Source of the DNA: Membranipora membranacea
Taxonomy: Eukaryota; Bryozoa; Gymnolaemata; Cheilostomatida; Membraniporidae
Direction: 5' to 3'
NCBI GenBank assembly: GCA_914767715.1
Contig: OU612065.1
Coordinates: 20,772,001-20,836,000 of the forward strand
DNA: 64,000 nt
The stretch's first letter is position 1. Every line of letters begins with the position of its first letter. The position numbers and the translations under genes were made by a program. Under the pieces are notes generated by a model. That model did no database searches. It had not been told where the DNA came from and saw only the letters and a list, made by a program, of their open reading frames with translations. Positions 1 to 16,527 of this stretch are shown here, in pieces.

Positions 1-447
1 TGCGGGAACTTCCCATCAGTTCCCACTCATTCAGAACACTGGGTATTAGTCTTCTGACTAACAGAGATATTGTTCACACCTCAATTGTCATGTGTTTTTA
101 GCGCAAATGTCAAAATAAATTCCATCCTAACTCTCATCATCCAATTTTTTATTTATCCAAACAAATTTGAATGCTTGTCAAATTTTCATGGACTAGATCA
201 TACTCATTACCAAAATCGTTTTTTTTGCAGCGAAGCTATGTAAGCAGCAAGCACTGATAATTTGACCACTCTTTTTGGTGGTTATAGTCATTGGTGTACG
301 TCTTATAAATAAGTAATACTATCATCTCACTGATCTAGATCTGATTATCTTAGATGATTTAGCACAAGACCAGCAACAAATATGATATTATACTTTATTG
401 ATGATACACATTGCTATGCATGGAACAACTCTTTTGTAAGATATGGT
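1..447. other. Flank of the H2A gene, no gene seen
   Basis: This AT-rich stretch lies 3' of the minus-strand H2A gene. I see no coding exon, RNA gene or clear repeat in it. The part next to the stem-loop, about 425-447, reads on the minus strand as a purine-rich CAAAAGAG-like tract. That resembles the histone downstream element that pairs with U7 snRNA. Confidence 0.5.
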
Positions 448-463
448 GGCCCTGAAAAGGGCC
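448..463 (-). promoter_or_regulatory. Histone mRNA 3' stem-loop of H2A
   Basis: Read on the minus strand this is GGCCCTTTTCAGGGCC followed by ACCA. That is the 6-bp stem and 4-nt loop used in place of polyadenylation in replication-dependent metazoan histone mRNAs. It lies 29 bp after the H2A stop codon. SLBP binding and U7-guided cleavage are known for this family; the element itself is read directly from the sequence. Confidence 0.95.
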
Positions 464-491
464 GTTGGGTTATTGTAGTTGGAGGTCCAGA

Positions 492-869
492 TTAGGCAGC
501 AGCTTTTTTGGTCTTGCTTGGCAGGAGAACAGCCTGGATGTTTGGCAGTACACCTCCCTGGGCAATGGTGACTCCATTCAGAAGTCTGTTCAGCTCCTCA
601 TCGTTCCTGATGGCCAGTTGGAGATGTCTTGGAATGATCCTGGTCTTCTTGTTGTCACGAGCAGCGTTACCAGCTAACTCAAGAACCTCAGCAGCGAGGT
701 ACTCCATAACAGCAGCCAGATACACAGGTGCTCCAGCTCCTACTCTCTCAGCATAGTTTCCTTTCCTCAGAAGACGATGGATACGTCCAACTGGGAACTG
801 AAGGCCAGCTCTGGATGAGCGAGTTTTGCTCTTTCCCTTTGCCTTTCCGCCTTTACCTCTTCCAGACAT
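492..869 (-). CDS. Histone H2A, replication-dependent
   Basis: Intronless gene for a 125-aa core histone that pairs with H2B in the nucleosome. The N-terminal tail begins [20 protein letters not shown]. The histone fold carries the invariant [17 protein letters not shown] and [12 protein letters not shown] stretches and the C-terminal docking sequence [12 protein letters not shown]. The C-terminus (SKTKKAAA) lacks the SQ motif of H2A.X and the features of H2A.Z, so this is canonical H2A. Its start is fixed by the conserved tail. It is divergent from H2B at 1235-1603, shares the intervening promoter with it and ends in a histone stem-loop, which predicts S-phase expression. Length is normal for the family. 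Confidence 0.98.
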   Translation of the reverse strand: MSGRGKGGKAKGKSKTRSSRAGLQFPVGRIHRLLRKGNYAERVGAGAPVYLAAVMEYLAAEVLELAGNAARDNKKTRIIPRHLQLAIRNDEELNRLLNGVTIAQGGVLPNIQAVLLPSKTKKAAA

Positions 870-1234
870 GATGTTTGGTGTTGTTCGATACTAGCAAGTA
901 ACAAATTAATGAATGACATAGTTGACAGATATCTTCCTTTATATACCACAGAGAAACAGTTGAGATTCCTCCAATCATAAGCTTAGATGTGGCTTGACCA
1001 GCTAAATACTTATAATCCGCTAGCTTTCTATTGTATGCATGTAATCCTCTAATCCGCTAGATTTCTATAACAGCTTTGAAAAAAATTGTCAGTGGAGCGA
1101 AGGCGGAATAATCACTGATATTTATCCAATGACAGGCCACACAGTCTGAACTATTCTCATTTGCATACAAGCTAATATATAAACCCTGACATTACAGCCA
1201 CACAGTATTCACTGAATTTTCATTCACACTAAAC
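870..1234. promoter_or_regulatory. Bidirectional H2A/H2B promoter
   Basis: The 365 bp between the two histone start codons hold signals for both directions. For H2A (minus) a TATATAAAG box lies at about 937-945. For H2B (plus) there is a CCAAT box at 1126-1130, a perfect octamer ATTTGCAT at 1159-1166 and a TATA box at about 1174-1183. A further CCAAT lies at 971-975. The octamer next to the TATA box is the classic H2B arrangement bound by Oct-type POU factors. Shared control of the two genes is inferred from the layout. Confidence 0.85.
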
Positions 1235-1603
1235 ATGCCACCTAAAGTAAGCAGCAAAGGAGCTAAGAAAGCAGGAAAGGCTAAAGCAGCCAGAACTGGA
1301 GACAAGAAGAGGAAAAGGAAGAGGAAAGAGAGCTATGGTATCTACATCTACAAAGTTCTCAAGCAGGTGCATCCTGATACTGGAGTCTCTAGCAAAGCCA
1401 TGAGCATCATGAACAGCTTTGTAAATGATGTGTTTGAGAGAATTGCAGCTGAGGCTTCAAGACTGGCTCACTACAACAAGAGATCCACCATCACCAGCCG
1501 GGAGATCCAGACTGCTGTCAGATTGATCCTTCCAGGAGAGCTTGCCAAGCACGCTGTATCTGAAGGAACAAAGGCTGTAACCAAATACACTAGCTCCAAG
1601 TAG
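1235..1603 (+). CDS. Histone H2B, replication-dependent
   Basis: Intronless gene for a 122-aa H2B. The basic tail ([20 protein letters not shown], then a KKRKRKRK run) is followed by the core [19 protein letters not shown] and the conserved [19 protein letters not shown] helix. The C-terminal helix ends AVTKYTSSK, the usual metazoan terminus with the ubiquitination-site lysine. The start is set by the PPK tail right after the initiator. The TATA box and octamer lie 50-75 bp upstream and the 3' stem-loop 28 bp downstream. It partners the divergent H2A gene. Nothing is truncated. Confidence 0.98.
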   Translation: MPPKVSSKGAKKAGKAKAARTGDKKRKRKRKESYGIYIYKVLKQVHPDTGVSSKAMSIMNSFVNDVFERIAAEASRLAHYNKRSTITSREIQTAVRLILPGELAKHAVSEGTKAVTKYTSSK

Positions 1604-1631
1604 ACAGTCACAATTCAACCACAACCCCAAC

Positions 1632-1647
1632 GGCCCTTTTCAGGGCC
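1632..1647 (+). promoter_or_regulatory. Histone mRNA 3' stem-loop of H2B
   Basis: GGCCCTTTTCAGGGCC followed by ACCACC, identical in stem and loop to the H2A copy. A purine-rich CAAGAG tract about 13 bp further on looks like the histone downstream element for U7 snRNA. Confidence 0.95.
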
Positions 1648-1669
1648 ACCACCTCTTACCAAGAGTTGT

Positions 1670-3444
1670 TCATATTTAATAATAATTTTTGTCTCATTAA
1701 AAAATCAGAAAATTCTTATCACTATATCAACCTAAATAATATAATCACTATCAACCAATTACATAAGTATATATGATGCCTGGGTCCCAGTTCTCAAATT
1801 GTGTGTTAATAGCAATTGACTAAATGGATATGGCTACCGTAGGTGACTTAATTTCTTGTAACTTTTGATAACCTGGCATGCTCACTTGAGGATAACAGCC
1901 CATATGAGATCAGCCTTTTGGCGATCCACAAATATATAATGAAAAGATAGTTTATCCCATATGTTAAGTAGAAACAATCAGTAGAACCTCGTAAATAATT
2001 ACAGGTATGGCAGGAAAACTGGAAAAGCATAATATATATATTATGTTGAGGCCAAAAGTTATATAGTATATATACAAATATGAATATAGGGGTTGGTCAA
2101 AGTTGAACAACGCTAAACAAACTAACATGTCAGTTTGTAATGAGACTGTTGAGACAATAATCATAAGGGTTGATATATTAGATGAACATAGTCTTTTCGA
2201 ACAAATAAGAATGAGCAAAACAGGAACTTCATCAAAAAACAGTTTCGATATGGGACGAGCAAGCAGGGAAGAGTGCCAGTAAGAACATTTGGTTCAGTGT
2301 GTTGCATGCTAAAAGATGCAGGCTTCTTGTGAGCCCTCTGAACCCATTACACAGTTCATTACAAATCCTAAATTAAATTGCATTTTCTCGAGATCCCCAT
2401 CAATCTATTTTACTGATGCTTCACTGTTCTAGACTAGCAATGTGACATTATTGCTAATCGTATTGTTTATCCAAGTGAAATGTGGGCCATTCAAATGGAG
2501 TGTACATTATGAAGTAATTTAGCATAAATTATTTGATGAAAAACTTGCGCTTCCGACTGGGATATTTTGAGAAATTGCATAAACTCTGCCATGTAAACAA
2601 GTGGCACAACTCCTTGTAACAGTTTGATGCAGAGTAAAACGAGCTGAAAAAACTGACCATTGCCCGAGCGTCTAATATCAACGCACTCCAGTTGTCATTT
2701 CTGTGTTTGTAATAGGTGAAGGAGCAAAACCCTATGATCACCAAAAAAGAACAACTACACGGAAAGTTGACGAAATAAATTAAATAATTGACAATTAGGT
2801 TGCGGCTCATAAAACATTTGTATTGAGCAGACTCTTCAATGGTTATGTGAGTCATTAAATTTTTCATATGAAAAATTGGGAATAAAGAAATGCCCAACAA
2901 TACGAATTATTACATGATCCATTCAGTTAATTGCTAACATGGAATAAGCGATAAAGTTAGTATTTTAAGTTCTCTGTAACAGCAGTATCAGTTTCAACAA
3001 AAGTATAAGCGGCGTATCCAAGCCTTGAGTGAACTGTAAGTGTGAGCCAGCTTTGGCTCACCTGTGATATTTTCATGATTAATATTTCCTAATATTCTCT
3101 AAAAGCAGCCAGCAATATTGCTTTGGTAATAAGGCTGGTAGCCGAAACTGTCACTGGCACTAAAAATGCACTTAGCTCCGCATTAAAACTCTTGTCAGGC
3201 GGACAGCTACATCTCTTCCATATCCTCAAAAAGCCTTTCATTAAAATTTGTGAGTGTCATGGTGGAAGACATAACGGGCTTCAGTGCATTCAAAATTGCG
3301 TTGCGCATTGATCCCTTCACATTAATATCACTTGCAGTCTAGAAGAGACTAGCATGTTCTACCATAGTGGTGTTGATATGGTGCGTACTGTACGTTCCCT
3401 ACTGGCACTGGCTGTTATAGACAACAATAGAGCAAGGGCAGTAT
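1670..3444. other. Intergenic region between H2B and eRF1
   Basis: This region separates the H2B gene from the convergent 3' end of the eRF1 gene, and it should contain the eRF1 3'UTR at its right side. I find no conserved coding sequence. The short open frames here are AT-rich and show no recognisable domain. No clear poly(A) signal for eRF1 could be singled out, although ATTAAA overlaps the eRF1 stop codon on the minus strand. Confidence 0.5.
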
Positions 3445-8067
<4,623 letters not shown>

Positions 8068-11000
8068 ATTTGCCAACTAGTAACCACTACTTGATATGAA
8101 CTCTCAAAGACCCTGGCCTGGAAATATTTCTCGTATTATTCAGAAGGCAACGTGGTCACGACAACCCAACCTACAACAATTAATATATTGAGTACATAAA
8201 GAGCTATTTACAGAGGTTTGAGCAACATTAATTTCTTGTAACAATAACATCATATTTTATTTGGCTACTACTAAACACAGGTCAGTTAACCTATATACAT
8301 AGGTATTATTGAATTGACCTAGTCATTGTCTTATTGATGACTCTGACACTACACTAAATATCACCTATACTAGTGATATCATGACTTTTCTTGTTGCTAG
8401 TATAGTGCCAGTAAATCTATAAAACCATCGTAACAAGAAAACAGATTCTTCCCAACTGAGCAAAAATTAAACTAAATCTTAATTTATTAGAACTGATATG
8501 ATCAGAGGTCTGCGGTGGTCACAGAATTACAGGTTTTGGAATTAGTATATACTAAAGAGGTGGGCTAGTGTTAGAACAAAGTTTTTGCTTGCTCTGCGTA
8601 CAACTTCAAAAGTGCCTTCATTCTGCCCGAGCCCGAGAGTTTTTCTATCACAGTTACAAAACACAGGTGACAGTACCAAATAAAAGCACATCCTGTTTTA
8701 AGCACCCTAATTTGGAGTCTATCTTTATGTTCAAGTCAAGTATTACTTGCTCTAAACTTTTGTGTCGAAACATTTTCCTTCACTTCTGCCTAGGTTTTTT
8801 TCAATTGCTAACAACACAATAATGACATGTATGTAGCTCTACTACTCATAACATACCTAATAGGCCTACTCCACACCCTCTATATAAGCTAGAAACATTC
8901 TGACACAACCCCACACTTTACAGTCAGCTTCCTTATTCACTAACTAGTCCAGTCAATTACCACCAAGCCTTCAAAAGGCAAGGGCATTGTTGTCAATGAT
9001 AAAGCTGATAAACAGAGGAGGATTATTTGATAAAATATTCCTCAATTGATTTATTTGCTGAAATTTAACAATGAATGAACTACCTATCTATCTCTCTTCT
9101 GACCTGTTCTCAGTTTCATTCAATCAAGGGCATAGTAATACTGATAGTGTAGTTCAATCAATCAATCAATTCATTCTTCAGTTCAGTTCATTGATGTTCA
9201 ATCCAACATACATATTTATTATACATTACAAATCAATTTGGAATATTAATCTCATCAGATATTTCATATGTTAAATGAAAGGAAGCAAGTGTGTTTATGT
9301 AACTGCTTTCTTTTATAGATCAGACATACAAACAAAACTACATACATAACATACCTTTTTTAGTCAAGCTGTGTGATGATTCATACAAATTCTCTGAGCT
9401 GAAAACATGTGAATGGCGACATGGCGAAAGGATGTAACAAAGATTATTATTGGCTTTTGAAAACAACAGGATACCCAATATTATCCAATCAACACACTGA
9501 TCTTACGGAAGCTATATGTAAGCCAATGATATCAGCTTTAACAGATGTAGTCCAGCTAACGCTACATATATTACATGTAATAAAAAAACAAATTTGGCAG
9601 TTATCTTGTTGAACCTGTCATATAGTGTGTATATCCGGACTAAAACAATTAAATGAACAATAATTTTCACCATATGGTGACATTATAAATATATTCCACA
9701 GCTGAGGAACTGTCTATTTACTGCAAGCAGGGAGTCATATTGGTGAGTTCACTCAAACTCCTGGGTTTTACCACTCCCTGGTTTTACCACTTGAAGATTT
9801 TGCAATACAGCTTGTATTTTGAAAACGAACTGGTTCTGTTTCATCATTCTTCTTATTCCTGGATTCTGTCTGTCTGTATTGTTTGTATGTATCTATGCAG
9901 CTAGGTGTGCATCAATGAACTCCCTCTTCATTGTGTGCATGGTCGGGTGTATGCAAATCACCTCGAAATTTAGTTCTTGCTGTAGCTCAGCTTGCCCTTT
10001 GTTTGGCAAAAGAAAGCTTATTATGCTATTCCAGATATGGATTTCAATTATCATTACCCATTATCAGTGTACTATCCATATTAGGATATTGGTAGTAGAA
10101 CTGAGCTTGGGCTTTGACGCTAGTCTGCGCTAGTATAAATATAACCTATTCCACCCAATTTTTGCAAACCAAAAGAGATGAAAATGCCAAGGTTTTGCAA
10201 GGGAAGACATTGCTCATGGCTTCCTTTTAACCTTAACAGAATGCCAATTAGCTCCTGCATCATATGTTATCATTAGTATTCGTATTCATCAATAGCTCAC
10301 TGATTTATATCGGAGTGCAACACCATTATATGATTTCACAGGCACATGTATGATTTCGAATCTGGCCGGGCTGAAACAAAAAAAGTATATGATACATCCA
10401 AGGAACATGATTGCAGGACCCTGCTGTCTCTTTTATCTCTGAATATAATTATATAACTGTGTATTATTTCGGGTTATCTCCATGTTTGCTTATCCCTTCC
10501 CCACTAATAATTTATCCTGATATGGTTAAGTGAACAAAACTCTTACTTCCATCATAGGAAAAGGTGTTCGTTGGACAAAAAGTCTACTGAAATTAAACCG
10601 AATCAAGAATCATAGACTCAGATCATTTCAGACATGAGTAGCGATTGAGCTTAGTCACCAGTCACTATCACATTTTCCGATGCACTCCTATAGATGCTGG
10701 CTGTTGCAACTTATATTGAATATCTGCACACTCAATCTTGTACCAGTATAAATTGTCTGTATATTTTATCATTCTACAAAAATGTTTCACTGTAACAGGT
10801 CCACTATCTATCTCCCACAACATCCCATGCGTTATAAACTGGTTATTACATATTATATGCCTAAATTTTCGCTCTCAATACACTAAGGTGTATCTAGTTC
10901 CTAGGATCAATATTGAAGTAAGTTACATCAAGGAGTTGACTCCTTGGTTACATTATCAAACTGATTTTAAAGGAAGTAAAAGGTTTTGGTGTCAGTAGGA

Positions 11001-11437
11001 AGTTAAATACAATAATTTCATTAGGCACTATTTGTACACCAATTGATCCGGCCTATCAGGCCTGGTGGGAATGAGACTAAGATCCCGATCTTAGTTCAAA
11101 AATTTTTTTTTAAAGTATCATGACTCAAAATTCCAATTGGTATTTTATAATAGTCAAAAGAACTTCAATGGCCATTGTTTGATAACATCCTTGTGACAAA
11201 ACACAATCACTGTAGGACTTTTTTTTTTGTAATCAATTCATTATCTCCAAGCTTGAGCTTGGAACCATTGAATATGAGCTAATGTATAAGATGACAGGGT
11301 TTAATTAAATAACAATGTGATCTGAAATTTAGGTTATTATATGGCGACCACTCAGCCAATGCTAAAAATTATCAGTTATATCAATTACCTACTCCATATA
11401 TGGAAAATATAAATGTGATAGTTAATTTCACCCCAGT
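8068..11437. other. Long intergenic region upstream of eRF1
   Basis: This should hold the eRF1 promoter near 8070-8400 and then 3 kb of AT-rich sequence. I see no coding exon. Two copies of the dispersed short inverted motif described in the findings occur at about 9727-9793 and 10928-10950. Short open frames such as 8568-8822 and 9819-10133 have no family signature and I do not call them genes. Confidence 0.45.
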
Positions 11438-11445
11438 GTCAGTAC
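11438..11445. repeat. Left target-site duplication of the 1.6-kb hAT element
   Basis: GTCAGTAC, matching GTCAGTGC at 13039-13046 in 7 of 8 bases. An 8-bp duplication is typical of hAT insertions. Confidence 0.8.
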
Positions 11446-13038
11446 CATACCTGTCAAGTAGCTGTGATTAAAAATAGGGAGTTAAGGCGTGGTGACACTG
11501 GCCGAGGCACGAGGCCGAGGCACGAAGTGCCGAGACAAACACCTGGGGGGTTTGGGGGGGCGGTGTAAGCCCCCCCAACGCCGAAGCATATGAGCGATTT
11601 GAGCACCCCAGATTTTTGTTCTAGGTCATATTTCAGTGAAGACAGCATCTACAGCATTCAAGGAAGAAAGTCAAACAGATGTGTTATTTTTAAATTCTGC
11701 ATGATGATGTGTACATTGTATTCAGTTGAAGCTCACATTGTCTATACTATAACATATAAACACAGAAACAGAAAAACTACACTTGATTTCCAAATTGAAT
11801 TGATAGAGGTTTAGAAGATTTAAAACACTTCTATCAAATTCATTACTCTTTACTTGGATGTTTTTGATTGTAAGTCATTGCTGCCGTTTTCAGCTTGCGA
11901 AGAACTGGTGGTTTAATTTTTGTGTCTATGCAGCAACGTGGGTTGTTCATTTTGATAGCCAGCAGAGACACAATAGACTCTTGGCATAAATCTGCCCTCT
12001 GTTCTGTGTAGATTTTCTTCAGCATTGAGAATACTCTCTCAGATTGGGCATTACTATGTGGAATAGATAGTAGTGTGAGCATTAGGGTTGACAGTGTTGG
12101 ATACAGTTCTTTAACCTCATACCAAAACTGAGATATCTCGTCTGCACCTAATTTTCTAACATCATCTTCCAATTGGAACCATGTCCATTCATGGTGGATG
12201 CTGTTGGAGAACTAAGGAACAGGTTTTGGGGGCATTCATCAGGCCTGCTTTAGGCTCTAGGGGGGCCCAATAGGCCTAGACACAAGTGGCTTCAACCTAC
12301 TGGCCTAGATTGAAGCTGTCTGTGGACCTAAGTAGACATCTGATTCAGATACAAAACTTAGGTACCTCTTACCTTGTCAGCAATATCGTTTTTGGTGGTG
12401 GGAAGAAGCCTGTTAGCTTAGCTGTTCTTTTCAATTGAGACTCCAACTCTGAGTGGCCTTTAGTGGCTTGGTGTTTAGTCACATCATTTACTCCACCATG
12501 GCTACAGCTCAGATTATTCTTGCAAATGGTACATGTAAAATATGTATCTCCCTTCCCTGACTGCTTGACAAAAGTATATTTTGTTTCCCACTCTTTTTGA
12601 TAATGGGAAGAACACTTTTCAGCTTGTTGATAAGGTCTCTTTCTTTTTGGTGAAGACATGTTCAAAATTTTATTTTTTACTAGACCAGTCAGTCACATGC
12701 ATGTGTAGAATATTTCGTCATCAACAAGTGCCTTATTATTCCTTGGGATTTCCATTTTTCATAGACTGTCAGATAGTGTTAAATTGAGGTCATCTCACAT
12801 TGGCTCTTTATTGTTTTCCTATCAGTTGTTTGCTAATTACATCAGTCTATTCACTTCACAACTTTTGTACCCACTTTATGGCCAGGATGTAACTAACTTG
12901 TTTCTATAGCACCTGTGTAAACATAAACTGGTTTTTTCCGGTATGTTGAGGCTGAAATAGGGAGGTTATAGGGAGTGAGAGTGATTAGGGTCTTGAAATA
13001 GGGAGGGTCCGACCAAATCGGGATACTTGACAGGTATG
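11446..13038 (-). mobile_element. hAT DNA transposon, 1593 bp, internally reduced
   Basis: The ends are inverted copies of CATACCTGTCAAGTA (11446-11460 and 13024-13038) and are flanked by an 8-bp target duplication. Inside, on the minus strand, lie a BED-type zinc-finger exon and a hAT dimerisation-domain exon, which identify the superfamily. The middle of a normal transposase, including the RNase H-like catalytic core, is absent. Near the left end, 11494-11580 is unusually GC-rich, with a G-run/C-run hairpin at about 11546-11576. A related end occurs at 63697. Transposition would need a transposase supplied elsewhere. Confidence 0.88.
11843..12665 (-). CDS. Two-exon hAT-derived protein: BED-type zinc finger joined to hAT dimerisation domain
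   Basis: Exon 1 (12665-12373) starts MNMSSPKRKRPYQ. It carries a BED-like finger, CTICKNNLSC...HGGVNDVTKHQATKGH, within its roughly 97 residues. A GTAAG donor at 12372 and a CAACAG acceptor ending at 12201 would remove a 172-bp intron. Exon 2 (12200-11843) continues in frame to FWYEVKELYPTLSTLMLTLL and SIPHSNAQSERVFSMLKKI, the hAT C-terminal dimerisation region, and then a stop. The phases close to give 216 aa with no frameshift. What is seen is the two domains and usable splice signals. That the protein is made, and that it could act as a transposition repressor because it binds ends and dimerises without a catalytic core, is inference. It could also be a chance remnant. Confidence 0.65.
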
Positions 13039-13046
13039 GTCAGTGC
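13039..13046. repeat. Right target-site duplication of the 1.6-kb hAT element
   Basis: GTCAGTGC directly after the right terminal repeat, paired with GTCAGTAC at 11438-11445. Confidence 0.8.
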
Positions 13047-13257
13047 AGCAGAGATACGAAAACAATCTGTAGATACGTTGATACACCAGAGACATAAAAA
13101 TTACCATAGCTATGCACCCTGGGCCTCAAAGGAATCTCATAATATAAATATGTTCCTGTCCTGTAGAAGTTATCAATAGTTATGTAGGTTGATCTTTTCG
13201 CTTTCAGATACGAGAGCTGATATGGGTGTCTGAAGTGAAACGTTACGATGAGACACG

Positions 13258-16200
13258 ATGGATATCGTCTTGGGAAAACTTCTTTCTATGGTGCTCTTTC
13301 TTGTCAGTCTTCTCACGTCAGCAGTACTCCCGCTAATTCTGACTCACAGGAGGAAGATATCAGGCCATGCAGCAGCAACTAATCGAGGGCAGACGATTAT
13401 AAACGCTTGCAATAGCTTGGCTGGTGAGTGATGCATGTGTGAACATGTGTCTTTGAAGGCTTTGAAGTGATGACGACAACTTAAACTGGAAAAACAATTA
13501 TTTTTCTCTTATATCTGCCAAAATATTTTGATTGGTAAACCTTTGTGTACCATGAGGAGATCTACACTCTGACATATTATGCACACCCAGCGCACATACG
13601 ACTACTGTAGAAGAGAGCATAAGTTTTGTCCGGATTGCTGGTAGTGGGATTCAATTATTAACCCCCAATTTGGAATGCCAATAACTCGAGCAAAGTTTGA
13701 ACACTAAAACACAGAGTAAGGATATATATCCTTACTCTGTGGTTAAAATTTGCTATAGGCCCACATGTTACCAGGGATTATCGATTCAATTATGTATCCT
13801 GACTCAGTGGTATTATACTCCTACCACATAGTGAGGAACAAGGATATGCTACACCTTTCTCTTGGATTGCGAAATGCGTGATGTCATTTGTGAGGTTTAA
13901 TGAATGCTCAAAAAAATATAATAATGCCCTTTCATGACTAACTACAAAAGAAGGAAGGGTAAAATAACGTATGCAAAATATTCTAACATATAGAATACTG
14001 TGTAAAGTGTTTTTTTAAATCCAACTAGCCGATCCAGGACCATGATATTATTGAACATGAATGGACAGGTATTGCCATTTTAGGGCACGTCACCACAGAT
14101 AAACCATATATATCCTTATCCTCATTACTCTCTGCTATTGCCAAGGAGGATATGTTGTTTCCTTAAATACCACCTTGGCAACAGTTACAAGGTAACAGGG
14201 ATTATCAAATTATAGTGTTTGCTCACAGCATGCAGCATGTACCTGATTGTCGAAAAATACCTGTGCCTTTTACAGTAACTATAGCTAGAGGCTTTTGATT
14301 TACATAGCGCTAGTGGCAGGTTCTTACTATTACAATATGAATCTCTCCCTTCCATCTTCTCATTGCAATCTTTAATCAGGAATATTTTTCTATTGTCCAG
14401 AACAGCATATCTAATAGTTGGGGCACTTCGAAGATGTTGAAACAACTGGCTGTTATGTCCTATTCACACATCAATGTAGCATGTCTTGACAAGCATGTCA
14501 TGGAAGACTCTCACAACAAGACATGTTAACATTAACCCAAGTGTGTCCATCTTCTATTTTTTCTGTAGGTGGAATACTGCTCGCCACATGTTTCGTGGCC
14601 TTGATACCGTTTGTGGAGCGCTCATATCTGAAGGCGTTTCAATCCAGAGCTGAGCTTTCCACTCACAATGTCAATTACCCGTACGCTGAGATCACAATTC
14701 TGGGCGGGTTTTTTCTCGTCATCTTCATAGAACAGTTGGTGACATGTCAGCATCAGCAAAATAATGGCACTGGTAGGTTTGGAAGAAGTTTAAGGGCTCA
14801 AACTATGCCGGGACAGCTGGTAGTGGCATTTCATTTTCAGCCACTTTCGTTTGAAATTCCACTACCCGCTGTCGCTGCACAGTTTTAGCTGCACAGTTTG
14901 GAAGCAGAATTTGACTACCTTCATGTTTCTGTAATCCCTGCTAGCATAATAGGGCTTTAGTCGTAGGAGCTAAATATGTATGTGTGTCTGTATGTTAGTG
15001 GTAGTGGTCAAATCATCATTCACCATCAAGCACAGGCTAATAATGGAATGACACTGCCCGAACCAACCTTCCTTAGTACTTTCAATATATTGCTGGTATG
15101 TTTAATTTCACAGAAATAATAATGATGAGACCGCTTATAAGAGTGGTTAGATCAAGGAGTAAAAGACTCCCTGGTTTGATTGTGTTTCAAACACAAATCT
15201 AGGGAATAAATAACCACACTGAGTAAGGATACACTGAGTAAAGAAATCCTTTCCCTATAATTTATTTTAACATCAAATGTTAAATCCTCTATTATCAGAT
15301 TATTGTTAACAGTGATACTTAACTCTTGAGAGGGAGTTCAATGGGCCCACTTACATGTAGCTGCTGTACATGACATGACACACTTGCAAGATTATGCAAG
15401 CATTTTGCACTGCTGGTCACAGCTTCGCAATTTTTTACCCTTGATATAATTCTCATTGAACCTCCATAATCTTCAAATCAAATGAGAATAAATAATAATT
15501 TACTATTATGATAAAAGTTATTCTTACTCTGAGTAAATACCCTATAATCTCTCATACCTTCTAAGAACTAGCAATGGTGAACACCTGTGATCGATTTCTG
15601 TATATGGATCACAACTTTGAATCTGAATTTATAACTATTTTGCATTATACATTATGCATTTAACTCTCTAGTGCATATATCTCAATAGTCAGACATGTAA
15701 AGGGTCAGTTAAAAGGAGCATTTTGAATTGTTTAGTATGCTGGAAAGTATTACGGTTTTCAATTATTTACAGAGAAACTCTCTCAACGTGATGCCAGATC
15801 AAATCACTATTCTGCTGAACGTGATGCACTGTTTTCTGATGAAGAAGAATATACAGACTATGAAGCGAACAAAAGCTCCGGTGCTGTCTCCGATGGCGAA
15901 AAACTCATCGACAACGATCAATCCGCTGCTTCACACAATCATCATTCAGAACCCGGTCATTCTCATAATCATTTAGCTCAAGCAAAGTCTCTACTGCACA
16001 GCGTAATACTAGTAGTTACACTAGGCATTCATACTCTGTTTGAGGGAATGTCTATAGGCCTTATAACCACTGTCGATCTCTTAGTGGCTTTAGATATTGC
16101 CGTTCTCTTCCATGCAGTATGCTGTGCTGTCGCCCTCGGAATGAACATCAGCCAGCAGAAGATCAGCTTGAGGTCGGCTGTCCTAGTCTGTGTTGTCTTC

Positions 16201-16527
16201 AGTCTGATGATGCCTGTAGGTATTGGTTTAGGACTGGCTTTAGGGGAAATTAAAGGTTTTGGTGGGCTCATTCTTGCCGCTATATTACAAGGCATTGCAA
16301 CCGGGACTTTCATTTATGTATTGTTCGTCGAGATTATTCCAAGCGCTATGTCTGGGTCATCCGGCAGCAATACTATGGTGCAAATGCTTTTCATGTTGGC
16401 CGGTTGTGTAGTGATGACTTTAGTTATTGTATTTTCCCGTCACCATGAACAAGAGGAACATTCGCCGACGCCTACTAGCTACCCTCCATTAAACATAACC
16501 GCCAATGCAACTGTCTTGCCTTCTTGA
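13258..16527 (+). CDS. ZIP-family zinc transporter (SLC39, ZIP1/2/3-like)
   Basis: Three exons, 13258-13423, 14569-14772 and 15773-16527, close in phase to a 374-aa membrane protein predicted to import zinc or related divalent metals into the cytosol. Exon 1 holds TM1 (LLSMVLFLVSLLTSAVLPLI). Exon 2 holds TM2 and TM3 (GGILLATCFVALIPFVE, GGFFLVIFIEQLV). Exon 3 starts with an acidic loop, then a His-rich metal-binding stretch (SHNHHSEPGHSHNH). TM4 follows with HTLFEGMSIGL, the conserved ZIP signature, then TM5 with FHAVCCAVALGM and TM6-TM8. The tail ends ANATVLPS. It is somewhat longer than vertebrate ZIP1-3. An upstream CTTTCAG at about 13200 suggests a 5'UTR intron. The TM5 motif differs from the usual HKA form. 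Metal and membrane are inferred from the family. Confidence 0.93.
13710..13741. repeat. Perfect 32-bp palindrome in ZIP intron 1
   Basis: The arm is CACAGAGTAAGGATAT and reads identically on both strands with no spacer. Partial relatives of the arm (ACTGAGTAAGGATA and similar) occur nearby at about 15220-15245, which suggests a small dispersed family rather than a unique site. Confidence 0.7.
15151..15175. repeat. Short inverted motif AAGGAGT...ACTCCCTGG
   Basis: One copy of a dispersed small inverted repeat, here within ZIP intron 2. Similar copies are at about 9727-9793, 10928-10950, 20634-20663, 21188-21255, 22503-22550, 49010-49030 and 55540-55590. Confidence 0.5.

Noticed and set aside
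465-756. Open frames on the plus strand across the H2A gene
   Set aside because: They are antisense shadows of the H2A coding sequence with no domain of their own.
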